DNA of 6,953 nt from JAUSKF01 sp964545345. GTDB taxonomy: Bacteria > Patescibacteriota > Minisyncoccia > UBA6257 > WO2-44-18. Below, in pieces: positions 1 to 4,599 of this stretch (position 1 is its first letter; each line of letters begins with the position of its first letter). Made by a program: the position numbers and the translations under genes. The notes under the pieces are model-generated. The model saw nothing but the letters and a program-made list of their open reading frames with translations. It was not told the origin of the DNA and ran no database searches. The DNA lies in assembly GCA_964545345.1 (NCBI GenBank), contig CAZJFE010000033.1, positions 1-6,953 of the forward strand, read 5' to 3'.

Positions 1-1031
1 TCAATGTGGGTAGGCCGAATAGCTTCATGGGCTTCCTGCGCCAACTTAGAAGCGGATTTAAAAACTCTCGGCTGAGGTAAAACATATTTATCACCCAACT
101 CTTTTGATAACCAACTCTTGGCCGCCATCAACGCTTCCTGAGAAAGATTTACAGAATCGGTACGCATATAAGTGATGTGGCCGTTCTCATACAGATGCTG
201 GGCGATCACCATGGTCTTTTTTGCCGAAAATCCCAGCCGGGTGGCCGCCGTCTGTTGTAGGGTGCTGGTGATAAACGGCGGAAGAGGGTTTTTGTTGGCC
301 TCCCGTTTTTCCACCGACTCCACGATAAATTTCTCTTTCTGGAGATCCACGACAATGCCGTCCACCTGATCTTTAGTTTTGATTTCCAGCTTCTCTAAAG
401 ACTTGCCATCAATCTTCGCCAGCGAAAATTCAACCGGAGTATTCTCTTTTAATAAATCGGCAAAGATATTCCAGTACTCTTCCGGCTTAAAAGCCCGGAT
501 TTCATTTTCCCTCTCTACCACCAGACGCACCGCCACGGACTGCACGCGGCCGGCCGAAAGACCCCTAGCCACCTTCTTCCATAAGAAAGGTGAGAGTTTG
601 TAGCCGACCAGACGATCCAGCACCCGCCTCGCCTGCTGAGCGTCAATCATATTGGAATCCAAACCGCGCGACTCGGTCAAAGCCCGCTCAATAGCGGTCT
701 TGGTGATTTCATGAAATACGATTCGCTTGAATTTATCTAAACCAAGCGCCTGGGCCAGGTGCCAGGCAATCGCTTCCCCTTCCCGGTCTTGATCAGTAGC
801 CAGAATAACGGAATCGCTTTTTTTCAAAGCCGCTTTCAAGGTTTTCACCACCTTCCTCGCCTTCAGCGGAATAATATATTTCGGCTCAAAATTGTTTTCC
901 AAATCAATACCCAGCGTGCTCTTAGGAAGGTCGCGAACGTGGCCATAAGACGACTCAACCAAATAGTCTTTCCCAAGAAATTTGGAAATTGTTTTCGCTT
1001 TTGTCGGAGATTCTACGATAACTAACTGCAT
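1..1031 (-). CDS. topA: DNA topoisomerase I (type IA), N-terminal part, cut by window edge
   Basis: Cuts and rejoins one DNA strand to relax negative supercoils. The reading frame is open from the ATG at 1031 to the window edge, giving 343 residues; bacterial TopA is usually 700-870, so the C-terminal half lies outside. The Toprim domain starts at once with LVIVESPTKAK (Glu7) and continues with ATDQDREGEAIAWH, which gives the metal-binding acidic residues Asp80, Asp82 and Glu84. The active-site motif GHITYMRTDS places the catalytic tyrosine at residue 288 (codon 168-170), in line with Tyr319 of the E. coli enzyme. Other family blocks are visible, such as DAQQARRVLDRLVGYKLSP and GLSAGRVQSVAVRLVV. 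The start codon follows the dprA stop after one base (TAAT-ATG) with no clear Shine-Dalgarno site, so translation is probably coupled to dprA. All key residues seen are intact. The identification is firm. Confidence 0.97.
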   Translation of the reverse strand, partial: MQLVIVESPTKAKTISKFLGKDYLVESSYGHVRDLPKSTLGIDLENNFEPKYIIPLKARKVVKTLKAALKKSDSVILATDQDREGEAIAWHLAQALGLDKFKRIVFHEITKTAIERALTESRGLDSNMIDAQQARRVLDRLVGYKLSPFLWKKVARGLSAGRVQSVAVRLVVERENEIRAFKPEEYWNIFADLLKENTPVEFSLAKIDGKSLEKLEIKTKDQVDGIVVDLQKEKFIVESVEKREANKNPLPPFITSTLQQTAATRLGFSAKKTMVIAQHLYENGHITYMRTDSVNLSQEALMAAKSWLSKELGDKYVLPQPRVFKSASKLAQEAHEAIRPTHI

Positions 1032-1032
1032 A

Positions 1033-2076
1033 TTAGTTGATTAGGTAGCGGCCTGATTCTTCTTTAATTAAACCTTTTATTTCCAGAAATGTCAGATGCT
1101 GGCTAAGATCCAGAACACTCATTTTGGTTATTTCCTGAATCTTGTCAACCGGAATACCCCTGCTCTCGGAAGAAACCGCCTGCAAAATTACTGATTCGGG
1201 CAGACTCAAATTCGCCCGCTCCACTGACGCGGACTGCTCCGCCGCGGCAATTTCAATCCCTAAATCCTCCAGGATTTCCTGCGGCGTCGTGACTAAGCGA
1301 GCCCCCGCTCTGATCAAACCGTGCGAACCGAGATAATTGGGGTGCTGTACCGGTCCGGGCACAACAAAAACCTCCCGATTTTGTTCCAAGGCCATATTAG
1401 CGGTCACTAACGATCCTGATTGCTCCGGGGCTTCAATAACTAAAGTCGCTCCGGCAATTCCGCTAACGATCCGATTCCTCTCCAAAAATCGGTAACGTAA
1501 GGTTTCACTACCAACCGGGTATTCGCTGATCAATGCTCCGCCGGAATCCAAAATTCTCTTGGATAAGTCCTCATTCTGCTTTGGATAAATTCTCTCCAAC
1601 GAATTGGCTAAAACGGCAACGGTGTAGGACCCCGCCAATAACGCCCCTTCGTGAGCCGCCGCGTCTATACCCAATGCCAGACCGCTGATAACCGCCATCC
1701 CGGCCTTGCCGAGTTCATTGCCAAATTTTTTTGCCAGCTCCCTGGCGTGCCCGGTCGCTTTGCGAGTACCGACAATAGCGATCGCCGATTCTAAGGCCTC
1801 CAACTTTCCACGGCAATAAATTGCTACCGGCGCATCCGGGGCTTCCCGTAAAAGTTTCGGAAAGTTTTGCTCTTCCTGAAAGATAAGCCGGATATCATAG
1901 CGATTAAGTTCCTCCCAGGATTTCTCCGGATCAACCTTACTGCCCAACTTAATCCAGGCCTCTCGCCAATCAGAAAATTTCCCGGCAAGCTTCCGAACGG
2001 CGGACATGTCGCCCAGCAAAGCGATGGCTAGAGCGTTATAATATTTCTTTTCCTGCAATAAATCAGCGGCATCCAT
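1033..2076 (-). CDS. dprA: DNA-processing protein DprA (Smf)
   Basis: Cytoplasmic single-strand DNA-binding protein that protects incoming transforming DNA and loads RecA onto it; also found in bacteria not known to be competent. The 347 residues match the usual size. Residues 1-60 form a helical N-terminal region. The Rossmann-like domain follows, with IVGTRKATGHA (101-111), SGLALGIDAAAHEGAL (131-146), IYPKQNEDL (163-171), ISEYPVGS (183-190), ERNRIVSGIAGATLVIEA (199-216), SGSLVTANMALEQNREVFVVPG (220-241) and HGLIRAGA (252-259). A winged-helix domain covers about 293-347. A small deviation is VLANS at 155-159, where most relatives have a glycine-rich VLxxGL turn. The gene sits just upstream of topA, a widespread pair. 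A candidate promoter places the transcript start only a few bases before the ATG, so the mRNA may be leaderless; no Shine-Dalgarno site is present. Confidence 0.96.
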   Translation of the reverse strand: MDAADLLQEKKYYNALAIALLGDMSAVRKLAGKFSDWREAWIKLGSKVDPEKSWEELNRYDIRLIFQEEQNFPKLLREAPDAPVAIYCRGKLEALESAIAIVGTRKATGHARELAKKFGNELGKAGMAVISGLALGIDAAAHEGALLAGSYTVAVLANSLERIYPKQNEDLSKRILDSGGALISEYPVGSETLRYRFLERNRIVSGIAGATLVIEAPEQSGSLVTANMALEQNREVFVVPGPVQHPNYLGSHGLIRAGARLVTTPQEILEDLGIEIAAAEQSASVERANLSLPESVILQAVSSESRGIPVDKIQEITKMSVLDLSQHLTFLEIKGLIKEESGRYLIN

Positions 2077-2080
2077 AGAG

Positions 2081-2089
2081 TGTTATAAT
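2081..2089 (+). promoter_or_regulatory. Candidate extended -10 promoter for the pilO-like gene
   Basis: TGTTATAAT is a perfect extended -10 element (TGn followed by TATAAT at 2084-2089). No good -35 box is found at the right distance, which extended -10 promoters can tolerate. Transcription would start near 2096, leaving a leader of about 19 bases before the ATG at 2115. That leader contains no purine-rich ribosome binding site; it reads CAGTACTCCTCAAA just before the ATG. A short palindrome, GTAC-CA-GTAC, lies at 2097-2106 and could be an operator, but this is speculative. Confidence 0.5.
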
Positions 2090-2113
2090 AGTATATGTAC
2101 CAGTACTCCTCAA
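2085..2113 (-). promoter_or_regulatory. Candidate promoter for dprA-topA
   Basis: On the minus strand, TTGAGG (2108-2113; matches TTGACA at 4 of 6) is followed after exactly 17 bp by TATTAT (2085-2090; matches TATAAT at 5 of 6). The expected start of transcription is near 2078, one to three bases before the dprA ATG at 2076. That would give an essentially leaderless message, which agrees with the missing Shine-Dalgarno site. The -10 box lies almost exactly on the -10 box of the opposite promoter. Predicted from sequence only. Confidence 0.5.
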
Positions 2114-2114
2114 A

Positions 2115-2645
2115 ATGCAACCGCAATCATTTCAAAAACAACTCCTGATTCAGATCGGAATTGCCGCGGCAATGATCGGAATTTCCATAACCGCCGTCCA
2201 AGTCGTAGCTTGGCATCTAAGTAGCAACGCCGGAAAAATCACAAAACAACGCGGTGAGCTGGCGCTCAGAACTCGCGCCACTGAATCGCTCGCCACTCTT
2301 AAAAGCGATGCCGAAAAAGCCAAGCCGTTCGCGGAGGTGCTGAATAATGTATTGCCATCCAAGGATCGCCTGATTAATTTTGGAAAAGAACTTACTGATC
2401 TCGCTAAACAAAATGGCGCAGAGATGAGCTTTGACTTCGGGGGCGAAACTGCCAGTACTCCGGAAACTCCCGGCTTTATTAAGTTTTCCATGACCGGAGT
2501 AGCGACCTACGGAAGCTGGACCAAACTCCTGAAAGATCTGGAAAAGAGCCGCCTGTACATAAAGATCAATTCAACCGACCTGACTCGCCAGCCTGGGACT
2601 GACAGCTTTAATATCGTCGCCGAGGGCCAAGTCTTCTTTCAATAA
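2115..2645 (+). CDS. pilO: PilO-like type IV pilus assembly protein
   Basis: Probable inner-membrane component of the type IV pilus alignment complex, in which PilO pairs with PilN to link the cytoplasmic ring to the outside. The 176-residue product has a short cytoplasmic start, one hydrophobic segment at about 11-33, a charged helical stretch likely to form a coiled coil (about 36-72), and a compact alpha/beta domain at about 78-176. The block LPSKDRLINFGKELTDLAKQ (80-99) and the later GFIKFSMTGVATYGSWTKLL (120-139) have the pattern of the PilO ferredoxin-like fold, ending in a beta strand (FNIVAEGQVFF). No pilM or pilN lies next to it; upstream is the divergent dprA. The next small membrane gene starts 2 bases after the stop, so the two form one unit. 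PilO is assigned from topology and pattern rather than an invariant motif. Confidence 0.72.
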   Translation: MQPQSFQKQLLIQIGIAAAMIGISITAVQVVAWHLSSNAGKITKQRGELALRTRATESLATLKSDAEKAKPFAEVLNNVLPSKDRLINFGKELTDLAKQNGAEMSFDFGGETASTPETPGFIKFSMTGVATYGSWTKLLKDLEKSRLYIKINSTDLTRQPGTDSFNIVAEGQVFFQ

Positions 2646-2647
2646 TT

Positions 2648-2839
2648 ATGAAAAAAAATACGATCTTAATGTACGTCGGGGGAGCTCTGTTGTCAGTGGC
2701 GTTGATCGGCTATGTTGTTTATCTTTTGGGGTTTTTACTGAAAAACCTCTCGGTTATCTCCGGAACCGATTTGCGTAAAACCCCAGAAATTGCCACCTTC
2801 AATCTGGAAAAATTTCAGGAAATCAAAAAGGCCCAATAA
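2648..2839 (+). CDS. Small single-pass membrane protein, unknown function
   Basis: A 63-residue product that I do not recognise. After the start MKKNTI it has one strongly hydrophobic segment at about residues 7-32 (MYVGGALLSVALIGYVVYLL), then a hydrophilic tail of about 30 residues ending in FNLEKFQEIKKAQ. The positive N-terminus suggests an N-in, C-out arrangement. It starts 2 bases after the stop of the PilO-like gene, with no Shine-Dalgarno site of its own, so translation is probably coupled. Its stop codon (2837-2839) lies in the loop of the operon terminator. The position suggests a role in the pilus machinery, but nothing in the sequence proves this. The short length is compensated by the operon position and the fit to the terminator. 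Confidence 0.75.
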   Translation: MKKNTILMYVGGALLSVALIGYVVYLLGFLLKNLSVISGTDLRKTPEIATFNLEKFQEIKKAQ

Positions 2840-2855
2840 TCGGGCCTTTTTGATT
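2821..2855 (+). terminator. Intrinsic terminator of the pilO unit
   Basis: A perfect 14-bp inverted repeat, AATCAAAAAGGCCC (2821-2834) and GGGCCTTTTTGATT (2842-2855), with a 7-base loop. The GC core GGCCC is followed by five T. Because the flanks are A-rich on one side and T-rich on the other, it could also stop transcription arriving from the opposite strand. The last codons and stop codon of the small membrane protein lie inside the hairpin. Confidence 0.9.
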
Positions 2856-2856
2856 C

Positions 2857-2872
2857 TGTGCGCCCTAGAAGG
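2857..2872. repeat. Duplicate of the tRNA-Val 3' end (16-bp direct repeat)
   Basis: TGTGCGCCCTAGAAGG here is identical to 3025-3040, which covers the last 14 bases of the tRNA-Val gene (discriminator base, acceptor strand and part of the T stem) plus two flanking bases. Both copies have the same orientation, 168 bp apart, and both lie just after a terminator T-run. The first copy is not part of any complete tRNA: the bases beyond it do not continue into a T loop. It may be the far end of an old integration event at the tRNA or a leftover of a lost tRNA copy. Confidence 0.8.
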
Positions 2873-2967
2873 CGCTTCACTATCTCACGTCGCTTCGCTC
2901 CTTGAAACCCCTCGGTTTCAATACTTCCGCCACAGGAAAACTTTTGTTTTCCCGACCCCTTTCCTGT
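2860..2967. other. Hairpin-rich intergenic stretch between two terminators
   Basis: The region between the two convergent terminators holds no credible gene but has several perfect inverted repeats. GCGCC-(6)-GGCGC lies at 2860-2875, TTGAAACC-(4)-GGTTTCAA at 2902-2921, and GGAAAAC-(4)-GTTTTCC at 2935-2952. A competing pair, ACAGGAAA (2932-2939) with TTTCCTGT (2960-2967), overlaps the last one. It could be a dispersed palindromic repeat, a remnant of an inserted element, or a structured RNA. No promoter or protein points to a specific role. Confidence 0.5.
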
Positions 2968-2985
2968 TCGATCCTCCAGCAACAT

Positions 2986-3027
2986 ACAAATAATAAAACC
3001 CCGTATTCGGGGGGTTTTATTATTTGT
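2986..3027 (-). terminator. Intrinsic terminator of the tRNA operon
   Basis: A perfect 17-bp inverted repeat: 2986-3002 pairs with 3011-3027 around an 8-base loop. Read on the minus strand, a CCCC/GGGG core is followed by TTTTATTATTT. The first base of the stem is the discriminator base of tRNA-Val (3027), so the hairpin begins directly at the tRNA 3' end. The arms are symmetric, so it may also act on plus-strand transcripts. Confidence 0.9.
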
Positions 3028-3098
3028 GCGCCCTAGAAGGATCGAACTTCTGGCCTTCTCAATGTCAATGAGACGCTCTACCACTGAGCTAAGGGCGC
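3027..3098 (-). tRNA. tRNA-Val (anticodon GAC)
   Basis: A complete 72-base cloverleaf. The acceptor stem is GCGCCCT/AGGGCGC (7 bp), the D arm GCTC-AGTGGTA-GAGC, the anticodon arm TCTCA-TTGACAT-TGAGA, the variable loop AGGCC, and the T arm AGAAG-TTCGATC-CTTCT, with discriminator A. The anticodon is GAC, reading GUC and GUU valine codons. No CCA is encoded (the next bases are CAAAT), so the 3' end must be added after transcription. It lies 17 bases downstream of tRNA-Ile in the same transcript and runs directly into the terminator. Confidence 0.97.
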
Positions 3099-3115
3099 AA
3101 TAATAGCACGGACTG

Positions 3116-3187
3116 TGGGTATGGAAGGAATCGAACCTTCGACCTCTGTCTTATCAGGACAGCGTTCTACCACTGAACTACATACCC
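3116..3187 (-). tRNA. tRNA-Ile (anticodon GAT)
   Basis: A complete 72-base cloverleaf. The acceptor stem is GGGTATG/CATACCC, the D arm GTTC-AGTGGTA-GAAC, the anticodon arm CTGTC-CTGATAA-GACAG, the variable loop AGGTC, and the T arm GAAGG-TTCGATT-CCTTC, with discriminator A. The anticodon GAT reads AUC and AUU. No CCA is encoded (CAGTCC follows). It is the first gene of the two-tRNA operon and has a candidate promoter directly upstream. No rRNA genes are nearby, unlike many tRNA-Ile(GAT) copies that sit in rRNA spacers. Confidence 0.97.
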
Positions 3188-3199
3188 GAACTAATCCAA

Positions 3200-3228
3200 A
3201 ATTTATCAGAAATCGGCTATTTTTTCAA
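3200..3228 (-). promoter_or_regulatory. Candidate promoter of the tRNA-Ile/tRNA-Val operon
   Basis: On the minus strand, TTGAAA (3223-3228; 5 of 6 matches) is followed after 17 bp by TAAATT (3200-3205; 4 of 6). The predicted start near 3193 leaves a leader of about 6 bases before tRNA-Ile at 3187, typical for a tRNA transcript. GATAAA, two bases earlier, is an alternative -10 box with a shorter 15-bp spacer. Confidence 0.5.
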
Positions 3229-3232
3229 TCCA

Positions 3233-3261
3233 TTGAAGCCACACCCCCGATATTGTATGTT
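3233..3261 (+). promoter_or_regulatory. Weak candidate promoter for the GmhB-like gene
   Basis: TTGAAG (3233-3238) and TATGTT (3256-3261) are 17 bp apart and match the -35 and -10 consensus at 4 of 6 positions each. Transcription would start near 3268, leaving a leader of about 23 bases that contains the ribosome binding site. The region is shared with the divergent tRNA promoter. The match is modest. Confidence 0.3.
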
Positions 3262-3278
3262 GAAATCAGACCCTTAAT

Positions 3279-3284
3279 AAGGAG
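3279..3284 (+). promoter_or_regulatory. Ribosome binding site that fixes the TTG start
   Basis: AAGGAG lies 6 bases before the TTG at 3291. It is the clearest Shine-Dalgarno site in the window and supports a TTG start. The next in-frame residues read directly into the FLDRDGT motif, so no later start would keep the catalytic core. Confidence 0.8.
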
Positions 3285-3290
3285 ACGGGA

Positions 3291-3836
3291 TTGGGCCTGA
3301 AAGCTGTCTTTCTGGATCGCGACGGGACTTTGAACAAAGCAATCCTAAACCGACCGAATCTGCCGGAGAAACCAATAACCGCGCCTTTCAAATTTGAAGA
3401 GCTGGAATTTGTTCCTCATCTGCAAGAGGCGCTCGGAATCATGCGGGATGCCGGATACAAATTGATCGTAATCACTAATCAGCCGGATGTTGCCAATGGA
3501 TACTTGAGTCAACGCGAGTGGGAAAGAATCCACTATACGGTCATGCATGAAGTGGAGCCAGACGATTGGATTGCTTGCCGCCATCGCAGTGTTGATAAAT
3601 GTAAATACAAAAAACCGTCACCGGAAATGATTCTGGCCATGGCCGAAAAGTTGGACATTGATCTCACGCAATCTTACATGGTCGGCGATACCAGCAATGA
3701 CACAATCGCCGGAAAAGCCGCCGGGTGCAAAACTATTTTGATCCGTTGGCCGTATAACTTGGGAACAGAAGCGGACTTTGTCGTTCCAAGTTTGCTGGAA
3801 GCCGCGAAACTAATTGCTTCAAAAGGAAACTATTAA
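3291..3836 (+). CDS. gmhB: GmhB-like HAD phosphatase (D,D-heptose 1,7-bisphosphate 7-phosphatase family)
   Basis: HAD-superfamily (subclass IIIA) phosphatase of the GmhB/histidinol-phosphatase group. GmhB removes the 7-phosphate of D-glycero-D-manno-heptose 1,7-bisphosphate on the way to nucleotide-activated heptose for surface glycans. The 181 residues fit the family. Motif I is FLDRDGTLN with nucleophile Asp9 and acid/base Asp11, motif II is VITNQ (Thr62), motif III is the lysine in KYKKPSPEM (Lys108), and motif IV is GDTSND with Asp133. The zinc loop is incomplete: CRH-x5-CKY has Cys96, His98 and Cys104, but the fourth ligand position is Tyr106 instead of cysteine. Start is TTG with a strong Shine-Dalgarno site. 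A terminator follows directly. No other heptose gene is visible, so the substrate is uncertain; another phosphosugar is possible. Confidence 0.82.
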   Translation: MGLKAVFLDRDGTLNKAILNRPNLPEKPITAPFKFEELEFVPHLQEALGIMRDAGYKLIVITNQPDVANGYLSQREWERIHYTVMHEVEPDDWIACRHRSVDKCKYKKPSPEMILAMAEKLDIDLTQSYMVGDTSNDTIAGKAAGCKTILIRWPYNLGTEADFVVPSLLEAAKLIASKGNY

Positions 3837-3844
3837 GCTTTACT

Positions 3845-3865
3845 AAACCCCGAAACTGGGGTTTT
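3845..3865 (+). terminator. Intrinsic terminator after the GmhB-like gene
   Basis: AAACCCC (3845-3851) pairs with GGGGTTT (3858-3864) around a 6-base loop, followed by a T-rich run TTTTATTCTTTT (3862-3873). The T-run ends directly at the ATG of the pseudouridine synthase gene (3874), so that gene must depend on read-through or on a promoter I cannot identify. Confidence 0.8.
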
Positions 3866-3873
3866 ATTCTTTT

Positions 3874-4599
3874 ATGAAGCCGGAGCCGAAAATACTTTAT
3901 GAAGACAGGGACGTCATCGTGCTGAATAAACCAGCCGGTCTTTTGGTGCACGGAATTAAATCCCACCCGGAAAATAATACTCTGGTTGATTGGCTTTTAA
4001 AAAAATATCCGGAAATAAAAACAGTCGGCGATGAGCCGGAGAACCGAGCCGGGATTGTTCACCGCCTGGATAAGGACACCTCCGGAGTGATGTTGATTGC
4101 CCGTAATCAAAAAAGCTTTGAATACTTGAAAGGATTATTCCAAAATCACGAAATTAAAAAGACCTATGTAGCTCTAGTTTGGGGGGAGATTAAAAAACCT
4201 TCGGGGATTATCAATCTTCCGATGGGATTAAAGTCCGGAAGTCTGAAACGCACTACGCGCACCAAAGGAACGAAGATGATCAAGGAAGCGCAAACTATCT
4301 ATAGAATCCGCACAGTTTATTCCTGGCCCGAAGATCCAACGCAAAAATTCACCTTAGTGGAAGCGGAACCCAGAACCGGACGTACGCATCAAATTAGGGT
4401 CCATTTTGCCGCTATGGGCTACCCAATCGTGGGAGATGGACTTTACAGCCGTAGAAAACTGCCCTCTTTTGCCACTCGGCAATTTCTGCACGCCGAATCA
4501 CTTGAGTTGACCCTGCCTAGCGGGGAAAAGAAGAAATTTAACGCGGAATGGCCTCAAGATTTAGATCTAAAATCACTCGCGCCGGTAAATCCTGATTAG
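3874..4599 (+). CDS. RluA-family pseudouridine synthase
   Basis: Converts selected uridines in rRNA or tRNA to pseudouridine. The 241 residues form the catalytic domain only; there is no N-terminal S4 RNA-binding domain as in RluC or RluD, so the protein resembles RluA in layout. ILYEDRDVIVLNKPAGLLVH (7-26) is the usual opening, HRLDKDTSG (63-71) holds the catalytic aspartate Asp66, and EPRTGRTHQIRVHFAAMGYP (165-184) with GDGLY is the second conserved block. The exact target site cannot be read from sequence. ATG at 3874 is the only in-frame start before the conserved opening. It has no Shine-Dalgarno site and follows a terminator T-run. The last 62 bp overlap the opposite DUF4012 gene, and no terminator follows. 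Confidence 0.93.
   Translation: MKPEPKILYEDRDVIVLNKPAGLLVHGIKSHPENNTLVDWLLKKYPEIKTVGDEPENRAGIVHRLDKDTSGVMLIARNQKSFEYLKGLFQNHEIKKTYVALVWGEIKKPSGIINLPMGLKSGSLKRTTRTKGTKMIKEAQTIYRIRTVYSWPEDPTQKFTLVEAEPRTGRTHQIRVHFAAMGYPIVGDGLYSRRKLPSFATRQFLHAESLELTLPSGEKKKFNAEWPQDLDLKSLAPVNPD

Noticed and set aside
172..1025. Plus-strand open frames opposite topA
   Set aside because: The minus-strand frame carries all TopA motifs including the catalytic tyrosine; the opposite frames have no recognisable domains or ribosome binding sites.
2095..2148. 17-codon upstream frame starting at ATG 2095 and overlapping the pilO start
   Set aside because: The ATG would lie at the predicted transcript start and no ribosome binding site is seen; the peptide has no recognisable feature.
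2966..2975. GTTCGATCCT, resembling a tRNA T loop on the plus strand
   Set aside because: The bases on either side do not form a T stem and no other tRNA arm is present. It matches the tRNA-Val T loop in inverted orientation over only 10 bp.
2815..3084. Minus-strand open frame of 89 codons through the spacer and tRNA-Val
   Set aside because: It runs through two terminators and a tRNA, has no ribosome binding site, and looks like a chance frame in palindromic DNA.
3115..3300. Plus-strand open frame of 61 codons across the tRNA-Ile gene
   Set aside because: It is the antisense reading of the tRNA; its phrase GIEPSTSVLSGQRSTTELH is the well-known false protein produced by tRNA complements.
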